Assembly: GCF_009754915.1 (NCBI RefSeq)
Contig: NZ_WPIK01000020.1
Coordinates: 1-57,444, forward strand
Source of the DNA: Mucilaginibacter arboris
Lineage (GTDB): Bacteria; Bacteroidota; Bacteroidia; Sphingobacteriales; Sphingobacteriaceae
Direction of reading: 5' to 3'
Length of the DNA stretch: 57,444 nucleotides
Shown: positions 45,991 through 54,288 of the stretch, piece after piece
How positions within the stretch are numbered: the stretch's first letter is position 1
How the letters are laid out: each line of letters begins with the position of its first letter
Notes under the pieces: generated by a model
What the model saw: only the letters and a program-made list of their open reading frames with translations
The model's database searches: none
What the model was told of the DNA's origin: nothing
Translations under genes and position numbers: made by a program

Positions 45991-46403
45991 GAAGCATACA
46001 AAAAATTAGGGAATAAATTTTAAGCAGGCCTTGTTTTTTTGATTTTTAGGCTGATGCTTCTTTTATCACCTAAAAATGTTGACCATTGTTTTTTTGATTA
46101 TTTAAATGCAGGCAAACACCAGTTTTTATCCGGTAAAAGAAGCATGGGCACGGTCCTGAACATATCGAAGGACCTTGTACCTATTTAAACGAAGCCTAAA
46201 AGTTTAAACAACTTCCCTAACAAACACATTTGTTATAGTAACAAAGGTATAGGTAATTACACCTTTATTTAAAAAGCTAATTACAGCTATTTATTGTGTT
46301 TTTTATGCGATAAAAGAAGTATAATGATTGGCCTGTTCAAAGCATCCTTCAAAATAAAAAACGTTCATTTTGTTTAAAAAACAACAAATAAGTTTATAAC
46401 CCT

Positions 46404-46411
46404 TATTTTTG
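46404..46411 (+). promoter_or_regulatory. Possible -7 element for pheS
   Basis: TATTTTTG matches TAnnTTTG, 41 bases before the pheS ATG. No well-spaced -33 element was found. Confidence 0.3.
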
Positions 46412-46451
46412 TACTTTAATTAAAATAGCGCAGTGCTTTCGGGTATTTATC

Positions 46452-47504
46452 ATGCAAGAGCAAATTACACAATACACAACAGAAATTAATACTTTCCATC
46501 CTGACAGTGCTGCTGAACTGGAAGCTTTCCGGATCCGTTTTTTAGGCACTAAAGGATTGATCAAAGATCTTTTTGATCAGTTTAAAACCGTAAGCCCGGA
46601 AGAAAAACGAACGCTTGGTAAAACGCTGAACGAGTTTAAGCAATTAGCCGAAACCAAATACCAAAGCCTGAAAGAACAGTTGGAAACGCAGCCGGAAAAA
46701 ACTGCTTTAAAAGACGATTTAACACTGCCCGGAGAAGGTTTCCAATTAGGTTCGCGCCATCCGCTTTCTCTGGTCAGAAACGAGATCATTGATATTTTTA
46801 AACGCCTTGGTTTTATTATTGCCGAAGGGCCGGAAATTGAAGACGACTGGCACAACTTCTCCGCCTTAAACTTTCCGGAAGAACATCCGGCAAGAGATAT
46901 GCAGGATACTTTTTTTATCAGCAAAAAAAGTCCGGCGGATTCTGGTGAGGCTGCCGGCGATATTGCTTTACGTACACATACTTCATCTGTCCAGGTTCGG
47001 ATGATGGAAGCCGGAAAACCACCTTTCCGCGCCATTATGCCGGGCCGCGTTTACCGTAACGAAGCTATTTCTGCCCGTGCGCATTGCTTTTTTCATCAGG
47101 TGGAAGGATTATATGTGGATGAAAATGTTTCTTTTGCCGATTTAAAGCAAACCCTTTATCATTTTGTACTTGAATTATATGGAGAAGGGACCAAAGTACG
47201 TTTCCGTCCCTCCTATTTTCCTTTTACAGAACCTTCTGCGGAGATGGACGTATCGTGCAGCATTTGTAAAGGTGCAGGCTGCCAGATGTGTAAATACAGC
47301 GGCTGGGTAGAAATTTTAGGTTGTGGTATGGTCGATCCGAATGTGTTGGAAAACTGCGGGATCGATCCTGAAAAATATACCGGTTTTGCTTTTGGTATGG
47401 GCATAGAAAGAATTACCAATTTAAAATATCAGATACGGGATTTGCGTTTATTTTCTGAAAACGATATCCGTTTCCTTAAACAATTTCAAACCGAAATAAG
47501 TTGA
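46452..47504 (+). CDS. pheS: Phenylalanine-tRNA ligase alpha subunit
   Basis: Catalytic subunit of the (alpha beta)2 class II synthetase. The 350 residues show an N-terminal coiled coil (about 1-90), motif 1 region LGFIIAEGPEIEDDWHNF, motif 2 with RVYRNEAISARAHCFFHQVEGL, PSYFPFTEPSAEMDV, the CSICKGAGCQMCK cysteine cluster and motif 3 FGMGIERITNLKY. Full length. pheT is not adjacent, as is common in Bacteroidota. Its TGA overlaps the TTG start of the next gene. Confidence 0.97.
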   Translation: MQEQITQYTTEINTFHPDSAAELEAFRIRFLGTKGLIKDLFDQFKTVSPEEKRTLGKTLNEFKQLAETKYQSLKEQLETQPEKTALKDDLTLPGEGFQLGSRHPLSLVRNEIIDIFKRLGFIIAEGPEIEDDWHNFSALNFPEEHPARDMQDTFFISKKSPADSGEAAGDIALRTHTSSVQVRMMEAGKPPFRAIMPGRVYRNEAISARAHCFFHQVEGLYVDENVSFADLKQTLYHFVLELYGEGTKVRFRPSYFPFTEPSAEMDVSCSICKGAGCQMCKYSGWVEILGCGMVDPNVLENCGIDPEKYTGFAFGMGIERITNLKYQIRDLRLFSENDIRFLKQFQTEIS

Positions 47505-47920
47505 TCAAAAAAATTGCACCCATACTTCTTTTATGCCTGGTTTTTCTATCCTGCGGAAAAACTAACCAAGGTACTATTCCTTACGTACAGGTGAATTTTA
47601 GTGCGCCTTTGTCTGATCCGCGTTTAAGCCGGCTTTCTGTTGTTGGCGGCGCTGTAACCATCGATGGTTATGGACTTTGCGGATTGATTATTTACCACAG
47701 TCCAACTACAGGTTACGTTGCCTATGATCGCTGCAGCAGTTATATGCCGGAAAACAGATGCGCTGTTACGTTAGACAGTCCGACCTTAACCGCGACCGAC
47801 CCTTGCAGCGGTTCTAAGTTTTCTTTGGATGATGGTTCGCCGGTAAAAGCACCGGCAACACGCTATCTGCGTTCATATTCTGTAAATGTGAGCATCAATC
47901 AGATCTTTGTGAGCAATTGA
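47501..47920 (+). CDS. Rieske-like lipoprotein without the histidine ligands
   Basis: A 139-residue exported lipoprotein, acceptor Cys at about 18 (LVFLSCGKT), starting at TTG 47501 which overlaps the pheS stop. Residues about 85-130 (YDRCSSYMPENRC ... DPCSGSKFSLDDG ... VKAPATRYLRSY) line up with the Rieske motif CxH ... CxxH and its following FD-GxxxxGPATRPL. Both histidines are replaced by serine, while the cysteines remain. So it keeps the fold but cannot bind a normal Rieske cluster; a disulfide is possible. A dispersed-motif copy lies in the signal peptide (47522, encoding ILLLC). Confidence 0.78.
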   Translation: MIKKIAPILLLCLVFLSCGKTNQGTIPYVQVNFSAPLSDPRLSRLSVVGGAVTIDGYGLCGLIIYHSPTTGYVAYDRCSSYMPENRCAVTLDSPTLTATDPCSGSKFSLDDGSPVKAPATRYLRSYSVNVSINQIFVSN

Positions 47921-48498
47921 TGGAAACCGACAAAACAACAGAAAGCATCAAGCAGGCTGCGAGAGAGCTTTACCGGAAGTTTGGTTACCATAAAACCAGT
48001 GTAAACGAAATTGCCAGGAAGGCCAAGGTTGCCAAGGCAACTATTTATAAATATTTCGACAGCAAAGAAGCTATTTTACAGGTTCTGCTGATGGATTACA
48101 TTCGTTTAAGTGTGGACGATTTGATCCAGAACAGTGCGATAGATATGGATGAGGAAAAACACCTGACCAACCTCATCATGAAAACCAGCCGCCTTTCTTA
48201 CACAGTTTGTAATGAGTTTATTGGCTGGGATTTTATCCGCGAATCTGCCAATGCACAGGATTTTTTAAAGAAGCTTTCCAACGAACTGGAAGAACTGCTT
48301 TATCACTCTTTCACTGGTGTAAGCGAACTGCATATTAATGATACTTTTCCGGCAAGGCTTCGTTTTCTCATTAAATCAAGCAAAAGCATTGTTTTTAGTT
48401 TTGCTTTTACTTCGGTTAGTGATGCGGATGTGCGGAAGAATTTTGTAAGTTTTCAGAAAGAGATTTTGCCTTATTTGGTTAAGGCGGCTTTGAAGTAG
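47920..48498 (+). CDS. TetR/AcrR-family transcriptional regulator
   Basis: A 192-residue TetR-type repressor: helix-turn-helix in residues about 10-56 (ELYRKFGYHKTSVNEIARKAKVAKATIYKYFDSKEAIL in parts) followed by an all-helical ligand domain. ATG at 47920 is preferred, overlapping the previous stop as TGATG. A TTG three bases upstream is possible. Its coupling to the Rieske-like lipoprotein gene makes that gene a candidate target or partner. No efflux operon is adjacent. Confidence 0.92.
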   Translation: METDKTTESIKQAARELYRKFGYHKTSVNEIARKAKVAKATIYKYFDSKEAILQVLLMDYIRLSVDDLIQNSAIDMDEEKHLTNLIMKTSRLSYTVCNEFIGWDFIRESANAQDFLKKLSNELEELLYHSFTGVSELHINDTFPARLRFLIKSSKSIVFSFAFTSVSDADVRKNFVSFQKEILPYLVKAALK

Positions 48499-48670
48499 GG
48501 CATCCCAATGCTTCTTTTTTAAAACCTACCAGCTATTATCCGTTTAGAAAAAGACTTATTTTATTTTTTAAATATACATTGCAATATCGTGCATTCTGCT
48601 TAATTTAGTACAACAGCAAGAATAGGTTCGCATTTTACAATTAATTGTTAGTATTTTTAATAATACTTAA

Positions 48671-48886
48671 ATGGACTCTAAAGCCATCGATAAAAAGAAA
48701 CTTGGCAGGAAAGAAATAATTATTTTAACAGGGCTTGCCTTTTTAATAATTACTCTATTATTAGGTTTTGTAAGCCTATATTTTCACTGGAAAATCCTGT
48801 TTAATATAATTCGTGTCTTTTGTTTTGTTGTAAGTTTTATTGCTTTGGTTTATAATCTTAAACAAAGGTTAAAAACGAAAGCATGA
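48671..48886 (+). CDS. Small two-span membrane protein
   Basis: A 71-residue protein with a basic N-terminus (DKKKLGRKE) and two hydrophobic segments (about 16-34 and 41-60) ending in a basic tail (LKQRLKTKA). Not a recognised family. Standing alone between the tetR gene and rlmD, with AT-rich flanks. Small but plausible as a real gene because the ATG, the membrane pattern and the positive-inside charge agree. Confidence 0.55.
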   Translation: MDSKAIDKKKLGRKEIIILTGLAFLIITLLLGFVSLYFHWKILFNIIRVFCFVVSFIALVYNLKQRLKTKA

Positions 48887-48947
48887 ATTCGCTTAAATTT
48901 TGTCACAATTTATATAATTCCGTAATGGATTGCGAGAAGTAAAAGCC

Positions 48948-48972
48948 AATACTTCTTTTACCACCTAAAAAT
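48948..48972 (+). repeat. Copy of the dispersed motif
   Basis: ATACTTCTTTTA at 48949-48960, then CCACC and TAAAAAT. It lies in the gap between the small membrane protein and rlmD, about 65 bp before the rlmD start. Confidence 0.75.
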
Positions 48973-49025
48973 CTTCTCTCCAACTCCATTTCCTAAAACT
49001 AAAAATAGCCCTAAATTTGCGGTCC

Positions 49026-50459
49026 ATGAGAAGATCATCGCCCCGCGAAAAAACCGTAGCAGAAAACGTAACCATTTTTGATATTGCCGAAGAAGGAAAA
49101 GGCGTTGGCCGGGCCGGAGAAATGGTGGTTTTTGTAGAAAAAGCCGTTCCGGGCGATGTAGCAGATGTGGAGATCTTCCGCAGAAAAAAGAATTTTGGTG
49201 AAGCTAAAATTGTTGCCTTAAAAACAGCATCTGATTTACGGACAGAACCTTTTTGTCAGCATTTTGGCGATTGCGGCGGCTGCAAATGGCAACACATGAC
49301 GTACGAAGCGCAGTTGCATTACAAGCAAAAAGCCGTTACGGATGCTTTGGAACGGATTGCAAAGATTGATGTAAGCAGCTTGATCCCAATTTTGCCTTCG
49401 CCGGAAACCCGTTTTTATCGCAATAAATTGGAGTTTACTTTTTCTGACCGAAGATGGCTGACGAATAAAGAAATCAGCAGCGGCGAAAATTTTACAACTG
49501 ATGCGCTCGGTTTCCATGTTCCGCTTTATTTTGACCGGATTTTGGATATTCAGAAATGCCATCTGCAAGCTGATCCTTCCAACGATATCCGAAACAGCGT
49601 TCGTGATTTTGCCATGCAAAACGGCATCAGCTTTTACAATTTGCGCAACCATGAAGGCGCTTTACGCAACCTGATTGTCCGTACTTCTTCTACCGGGGAA
49701 TTAATGGTGATTGTGGTTTTTGCTTACATCGAACAGGAACAAATCAATGGAATGATGGAATTTATCAAAAGCAGTTTTCCGCAAATTACTTCGCTGTTGT
49801 ATATCATCAACCAAAAGAAAAACGATACGATTTTTGATCAGGAAGTTTTGACTTACTCTGGCCGCGATTTTATTTATGAAGAGATGCGCACTGATTTTAC
49901 CGGCATAAACAAAGTACGTTTCCGCATCGGCCCGAAATCTTTTTATCAAACCAACTCGCACCAGGCAACCAGATTGTATGAAGTTGCACGAGATTTTGCC
50001 GGTTTTAAAGGTGATGAACTGGTTTACGATTTATACACCGGCGCCGGGACCATTGCCAATTTTATTGCCGGAAAAGTGAAACAGGTAATTGGAATAGAAT
50101 ATGTTGAAAGTGCGATTGAAGATGCAAAAGTAAATTCGGCCATTAACAACATTACCAATACTACTTTTTTTGCCGGCGATATGAAGGATGTATTGGATGC
50201 TTCTTTTACCGCTAAAAATGGCAGGCCTGATGTCATTATTACCGATCCGCCGCGCGCAGGAATGCATCCGGATGTAGTAAACCGGTTGATGGAAATGGAA
50301 GCCGAAAAAATTGTATATGTAAGTTGCAATGTGGCAACACAAGCGCGAGATTTGCTGGTACTGAAAGAAAAATACGAAGTGGTAAAAATACAGCCTGTTG
50401 ATATGTTTCCGCATACGCAGCATGTAGAAAATGTGCTTCTTTTACAGTTAAAAAAATAA
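49026..50459 (+). CDS. rlmD: 23S rRNA (uracil-C5)-methyltransferase RlmD family
   Basis: Methylates a uracil of 23S rRNA with SAM. From ATG at 49026 it is 477 residues; a TTG nine bases upstream is less likely. TRAM domain at about 10-70, the [4Fe-4S] cysteines in CQHFGDCGGCKWQH, SAM motif LVYDLYTGAGTIANF, ITDPPRAGM and the catalytic cysteine in VYVSCNVATQARDL. Close relatives (RlmCD, TrmA) share this plan, so exact target is inferred. Two motif copies lie in frame: 50197 (DASFT) and a GTG variant at 50433 (VLLLQ). Confidence 0.92.
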   Translation: MRRSSPREKTVAENVTIFDIAEEGKGVGRAGEMVVFVEKAVPGDVADVEIFRRKKNFGEAKIVALKTASDLRTEPFCQHFGDCGGCKWQHMTYEAQLHYKQKAVTDALERIAKIDVSSLIPILPSPETRFYRNKLEFTFSDRRWLTNKEISSGENFTTDALGFHVPLYFDRILDIQKCHLQADPSNDIRNSVRDFAMQNGISFYNLRNHEGALRNLIVRTSSTGELMVIVVFAYIEQEQINGMMEFIKSSFPQITSLLYIINQKKNDTIFDQEVLTYSGRDFIYEEMRTDFTGINKVRFRIGPKSFYQTNSHQATRLYEVARDFAGFKGDELVYDLYTGAGTIANFIAGKVKQVIGIEYVESAIEDAKVNSAINNITNTTFFAGDMKDVLDASFTAKNGRPDVIITDPPRAGMHPDVVNRLMEMEAEKIVYVSCNVATQARDLLVLKEKYEVVKIQPVDMFPHTQHVENVLLLQLKK

Positions 50460-50464
50460 CAAAA

Positions 50465-50863
50465 ATGAACCCCGAAGATTTATTGCAGGAAGGTGGCAGC
50501 GAAGAGGAAAAAAAGAAAAGAAGCCCGCTGGAAAGTCTGGAAGTTGATTTAAAATTCCTGAGCGATTCCATCAAAGAAATTGCGGTGGAAATTATGGTGG
50601 AAGGCTTATCCAAATATCCGATTTTCATCGCACATCAACATGAAGTTGCTTTAGGCGAAGTTATTTTTGACCGTTTTGAAATGAATACAGATTGGACTAT
50701 TCAAGCTTCTACCTTAGAAGAATTTATGGAACGCGGTGTCATCAAAAAAGAACTGAAACAACGCTTTATGGATACTTATAAAAACCCCAATAAATTTATG
50801 TGCGTGTTTGTAATTGTACCCGATGGCGCTAATTTCGTTTTCTTTCCGTATGCTAAAGATTGA
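50465..50863 (+). CDS. Conserved hypothetical protein downstream of rlmD
   Basis: A 132-residue soluble protein of unknown function. The N-terminus is acidic then basic (EEEKKKRSP). The body has a mixed alpha/beta pattern (FIAHQHEVALGEVIFDRFEM, MCVFVIVPDGANFVFFPY) without recognised catalytic residues. It looks like a small Bacteroidota-restricted protein. It starts 5 bp after rlmD on the same strand, so co-transcription is likely. Confidence 0.75.
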   Translation: MNPEDLLQEGGSEEEKKKRSPLESLEVDLKFLSDSIKEIAVEIMVEGLSKYPIFIAHQHEVALGEVIFDRFEMNTDWTIQASTLEEFMERGVIKKELKQRFMDTYKNPNKFMCVFVIVPDGANFVFFPYAKD

Positions 50864-50893
50864 TTTTTAAACTATCTTACCGTTATTTCAATC

Positions 50894-50920
50894 TGATGCT
50901 TCTTTTATCCACCTAAAACT
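50894..50920 (+). repeat. Copy of the dispersed motif
   Basis: ATGCTTCTTTTA at 50896-50907, then TCCACC and TAAAA. It lies between the hypothetical gene and the phosphoribosyltransferase gene, ending at the latter's start. Confidence 0.75.
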
Positions 50921-50921
50921 T

Positions 50922-51431
50922 ATGTCTGATAAAAAAATCCTTGTTTTAAACAGTCGCCAGGTCCAGCAAAAAATCAACCGGATTGCCTATCAGCTATTGG
51001 AAGATAATTTTGAAGAAACCGAGATCATTTTAGCCGGTGTAGTAGCCCGCGGTTACCGGCTGGCAACACGGTTAAAAAGCATCCTGGAAGAAATTGCTCC
51101 TTTTAAAATTACGCTGATTAGTATTGACCTGGACAAACTTAGTTCAAGCCTAAACGGTTCTTTAAGTGTCCCGCTGGAAGATTGCAGCAACAAAGTGCTG
51201 ATTTTAGTGGACGATGTATTGAATTCGGGAAAGGCCTTGGCTTATGCTTTTGGTATTTTCCTGAATATTCCGCTAAAAAAAATACGTACCGTTGTTTTGG
51301 TTGACCGTAACCACAAAAGCTTTCCGATTGCTACTGATTTTACCGGGTTGGCACTTTCTACCGTTTTAAAAGAACATGTTGACGTGGTGCTGGATGAAAA
51401 CGGCGAAGAAGACGCGGTTTACCTGAGATAA
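50922..51431 (+). CDS. PyrR-like phosphoribosyltransferase
   Basis: A 169-residue type I phosphoribosyltransferase with the PRPP-binding loop VLILVDDVLNSGKALAYA (about 92-109), an N-terminal flap region and GVVARGYRLATRL. Length and layout match PyrR, the pyrimidine-operon attenuator with uracil phosphoribosyltransferase activity. No pyr genes are near, so it may be a free-standing salvage enzyme. Convergent with the DUF922 gene. Confidence 0.85.
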   Translation: MSDKKILVLNSRQVQQKINRIAYQLLEDNFEETEIILAGVVARGYRLATRLKSILEEIAPFKITLISIDLDKLSSSLNGSLSVPLEDCSNKVLILVDDVLNSGKALAYAFGIFLNIPLKKIRTVVLVDRNHKSFPIATDFTGLALSTVLKEHVDVVLDENGEEDAVYLR

Positions 51432-51464
51432 ATTCCTGGCCATACTGTTTTTACCGGCAAAAAA

Positions 51465-52622
51465 TCAGGAAGCATTTTTTGCTTTAATACCCAATGCCGT
51501 TAATTCCTGGTCAATCCGCTGGTTCCAACGTTCCTGCTCGCCGGTATTTAGGCCGTGCCGCGTTTCATCATCATACTGGTCCTGCAAATGGTTCATCTCG
51601 CCAAAATAATTGTAAAACTGGTAATTAATAATGCCCTCATAATTTAAAACGGATAATGGCGTAGCACGTATTTTTTGCTCAAACCGTTGTTCAATTATTT
51701 TTACAATATCAAAATGCCGTTGTTCATGATTGAGCGTGTAATCATCCCGGCTAAAATCTTTTACCCAACAGCCGCTTTTGGGCACAAAAGTTTTCATCTC
51801 GAGTTTTATACTGATTACACCGTTTGCAATTTCCGTTTTTTCTTCAAAACCAAAACTCGGGAAAACGGAGGCTGCATATTTACTGCCGCGGGGTTTATCC
51901 TGAAAATCGTCCCATCGTAACGGACGGTTTACAGCATAATAAATAGTATCGCCCTCCTGCTTTTGCTGGTACTCTTTAAAAGTAACTTTAACTTCTCTGG
52001 CCAACTTCGGGTTGTTATTGGCCTGGCTGTCCATCCAGGTATTAAAATATTTTAGCGCAGCGTTTAACGAACTGCTTAACATGGATGCAGGTACATTAAT
52101 TTGATTGTCTGGCCTGGTGTACTTACTGTCAATGCGATAATTAGTGAGAAAAATACTGCCCTCTCCGGCCAATAAATCAAACGATAAAGACAGGGCAACC
52201 TTACCTTCTACCCTATTTTGCGCTGACAGCGATTCTGTTACCCTGCATTCTTTTATATGCATTAAAACCGGACGCAGTTTTTTATCACTGGGCAAACTTT
52301 GCCAGATAAAATCCTGAATAGCAGCTAATCCTCCTCCTTTTAAATCAACCGCCTGTAAACCTGTTTTTTGTTTTAGGTTGATAGCCGCCGGGTAAATCCA
52401 TGCTACTGCTTTTTGTTCCGGCCGTTCGTCTGTTATTTGAGCAATATAAAACTCTTTAGGTATTGTAATTAGCTTTTGCGGTGTAAGCACAATCGGCCCT
52501 ATTTGGGCCTGAACACCTGAGGTAAAAAAAAGGGTGATAAAAACAGCATATACCAGGCAAAACTTTGCAGAAAAAGTGCTAAAAATAGTTTTTTTAGTAG
52601 ATTTTGAAACGGTAGGAAACAA
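51465..52622 (-). CDS. DUF922 domain protein, probable metallopeptidase-like
   Basis: A 385-residue exported protein with an N-terminal signal (about 12-40, LVYAVFITLFFTSGVQAQ). The C-terminal half carries the DUF922 landmarks RPLRWDDFQDKP (about 234), SGCWVKDFSRDDYTLNHEQRHFDIVK (in part) and FNY-like LNYEGIINYQFYNYF. HEQRHFD is a zinc-binding HExxH-like arrangement (H-E-Q-R-H) and the later QDQYDDETRHGLN may give a third ligand. A secreted zinc protease-like role is inferred. Substrate unknown. Confidence 0.82.
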   Translation of the reverse strand: MFPTVSKSTKKTIFSTFSAKFCLVYAVFITLFFTSGVQAQIGPIVLTPQKLITIPKEFYIAQITDERPEQKAVAWIYPAAINLKQKTGLQAVDLKGGGLAAIQDFIWQSLPSDKKLRPVLMHIKECRVTESLSAQNRVEGKVALSLSFDLLAGEGSIFLTNYRIDSKYTRPDNQINVPASMLSSSLNAALKYFNTWMDSQANNNPKLAREVKVTFKEYQQKQEGDTIYYAVNRPLRWDDFQDKPRGSKYAASVFPSFGFEEKTEIANGVISIKLEMKTFVPKSGCWVKDFSRDDYTLNHEQRHFDIVKIIEQRFEQKIRATPLSVLNYEGIINYQFYNYFGEMNHLQDQYDDETRHGLNTGEQERWNQRIDQELTALGIKAKNAS

Positions 52623-52850
52623 TGGGATATAAATGATTTTAACAAATTTATAAACGTACTTACAAATGTTTTAGTGTATTAAATTCTGGCTGGGTTAAAC
52701 AGTATTAAAGGTTTAGCAAATGTTTAACTATATTTATAATTTAATTATTAGTTTAATTATTATAATATTTGTTTTGTTGGTAGCTGCTACACAACCTAAT
52801 TTTACTGCCACGCTTGCTGCCAACATGTTTGCAGCAACCAAAGCATTAGC

Positions 52851-53189
52851 ATGAGAGGACTTAATAAGGTAACTTTAATAGGCAATTTAGGTAAAGACCC
52901 GGAAAACCGGCAATTGTCCGGCAATATAGCTGTAACAAAATTTTCTTTGGCCACTACCCAAATATTTAAAGATAAGGACGGACAAACAGCTGCTAAAACC
53001 GAATGGCATACCATTGTATTATGGAGAAGCCTGGCAGAACTGGCTGCAAAGTATTTGCATAAAGGAAGCCTGGTGTACATAGAAGGCAGACTAAAAACCC
53101 GGCAGTTTGAAGACAAAGAAGGTAAAATACGGTACACCACAGAAATTGTGGCGGAACAATTGATTATGCTGGACAAAAAAAATGACTGA
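52851..53189 (+). CDS. ssb: Single-strand DNA-binding protein, short form
   Basis: A 112-residue OB-fold SSB: MRGLNKVTLIGNLGKDPE at the N-terminus, KTEWHTIVLWRSLAELA and KGSLVYIEGRLKTRQFED. It lacks the usual long disordered tail with the acidic DDDIPF-type tip, ending in MLDKKND. So it is not the housekeeping form but a short accessory one. The stop overlaps the recombinase ATG by 8 bp, giving translational coupling. Because integron attC sites act as folded single strands, an SSB made together with the recombinase could manage that folding. This is inference from position. Confidence 0.9.
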   Translation: MRGLNKVTLIGNLGKDPENRQLSGNIAVTKFSLATTQIFKDKDGQTAAKTEWHTIVLWRSLAELAAKYLHKGSLVYIEGRLKTRQFEDKEGKIRYTTEIVAEQLIMLDKKND

Positions 53190-54288
53190 AGCACAAACTA
53201 CTGGTATAGAAAACCGATTGGAAATACAGGAGCCTTTATGCAGGTTTGAAACAGCGGAGCATGCTGATAAAGATGTGATATTTATTTATTTTGAACATAA
53301 CAGTAAGTTAAATCAAGAAGTTAAAAAACTTGCCGGTGTTAAGTGGAGCCAGTCTAAAAAAGCCTGGTATGTAACCCATAACCAAACTAACCGCCATAAA
53401 TTTAACCTTCCGCTTAATCCGGTTGGCAAAGAAGTATTATCACTTATCCATCCCGTTAACCAGCCTGCCCTTCTGTTTTTTATCGAAACACTTCAACTAA
53501 AAACTTATAGTGAAAGCACGGTCAAAACATACCGGAACGAATTTGCACAACTGCTTTACCTGCTGAAAAGCGTACCCGTAAACACACTCGGCACAACCAG
53601 GCTGCGCAGTTACTTTTTGTATTGTACCAACACTTTAAAACTTTCTGAAAACACGCTGCACAGCCGCATAAACGCCGTTAAGTTTTATTTTGAGCAAGTG
53701 CTGCACCGGGAAAAATTGTTTTTTGAAATTCCCCGTCCTAAAAAACCTGCCCTGCTTCCCAAAATAATTTCTACGAAAGACATTAGTAAGCTTTTTACCG
53801 TAACAGAAAACCTGAAACACAACCTCATGCTAAAACTTTGCTATGGAATGGGTTTACGGGTGAGTGAAATAGTAAACATCAAAATTGTTGATATTGACAG
53901 TAAAACGATGCAGGTTTTTATAGAAAGGGCCAAAGGGAAAAAAGACCGTTATGCCAATTTGCCCGAGAGTGTGCTAAAACAGTTACGGGAATATTATAAA
54001 GCCTATAAACCTAAAAAGCATCTGTTTGAAGGCCAATACGGCGAGCAGTACAGCATAAGAAGTGTACAAAAAGTTTTTAAAAATGCTTTAAAAAAGGCAA
54101 ACATTAATAAAGATATTAGCGTACACGGCCTGCGGCACAGTTTTGCAACCCATTTATTAGAAAACGGAACTGATATTAAATTCATCCAGGAATTATTAGG
54201 GCATAACGATATTAAAACTACGCTGCGTTATATCCATGTAAGCCAGCAGAGTTTAAAAAACGTTAAAAGCCCGTTGGATAAACTTTAG
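53182..54288 (+). CDS. Tyrosine recombinase, integron-integrase-like without the extra IntI domain
   Basis: A 368-residue site-specific recombinase. Residues about 30-80 form an extra N-terminal domain (VKKLAGVKWSQSKKAWYV), then a SAM-like core-binding domain (about 90-180) and a catalytic domain with Arg226 (GMGLRVSE), Lys251/254 (AKGKKDR), His315 and Arg318 (HGLRHSFATHLL), His341 (LLGHNDIKTT) and nucleophile Tyr350: the full set. The tail NVKSPLDKL resembles the VxSPLD ending of IntI proteins. The segment between LPESV and HGLRHSF is about 50 residues, too short for the extra helix region of classical IntI. Related to XerC/D and IntI; a cassette recombinase by context. Confidence 0.87.
   Translation: MTEAQTTGIENRLEIQEPLCRFETAEHADKDVIFIYFEHNSKLNQEVKKLAGVKWSQSKKAWYVTHNQTNRHKFNLPLNPVGKEVLSLIHPVNQPALLFFIETLQLKTYSESTVKTYRNEFAQLLYLLKSVPVNTLGTTRLRSYFLYCTNTLKLSENTLHSRINAVKFYFEQVLHREKLFFEIPRPKKPALLPKIISTKDISKLFTVTENLKHNLMLKLCYGMGLRVSEIVNIKIVDIDSKTMQVFIERAKGKKDRYANLPESVLKQLREYYKAYKPKKHLFEGQYGEQYSIRSVQKVFKNALKKANINKDISVHGLRHSFATHLLENGTDIKFIQELLGHNDIKTTLRYIHVSQQSLKNVKSPLDKL

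Larger units (their letters stand above)
45604..46451. other. Gene-free stretch rich in short repeats
   Basis: I see no gene in about 0.9 kb upstream of pheS. It holds forward copies of the dispersed motif at 45628, 45684 (variant), 45743 (degenerate) and 46054, and reverse copies at 45987 (core only), 46134 and 46311. It also holds a REP/BIME-like element (45787-45990) and a small hairpin GGTCC ... GGACC at 46152-46174 containing TCGAAGG. The density of repeats suggests a spot where such elements accumulate. Confidence 0.75.

Noticed and set aside
45812-45997. A 61-codon minus-strand reading frame in the gene desert
   Set aside because: It runs through the palindromes of the REP-like element, has no recognisable protein features, and repeat-derived open frames are expected there.
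2816-50907. Dispersed motif as simple transcription terminators
   Set aside because: Only a few copies are paired into hairpins, and about a dozen lie inside genes, so termination cannot explain the family as a whole.
2816-50907. Dispersed motif as a chromosome-polarity (KOPS- or Chi-like) signal
   Set aside because: Orientation is nearly balanced (15 forward, 15 reverse among the 30 best copies) with no clear bias along the window. This is weak evidence since only 57 kb is visible.
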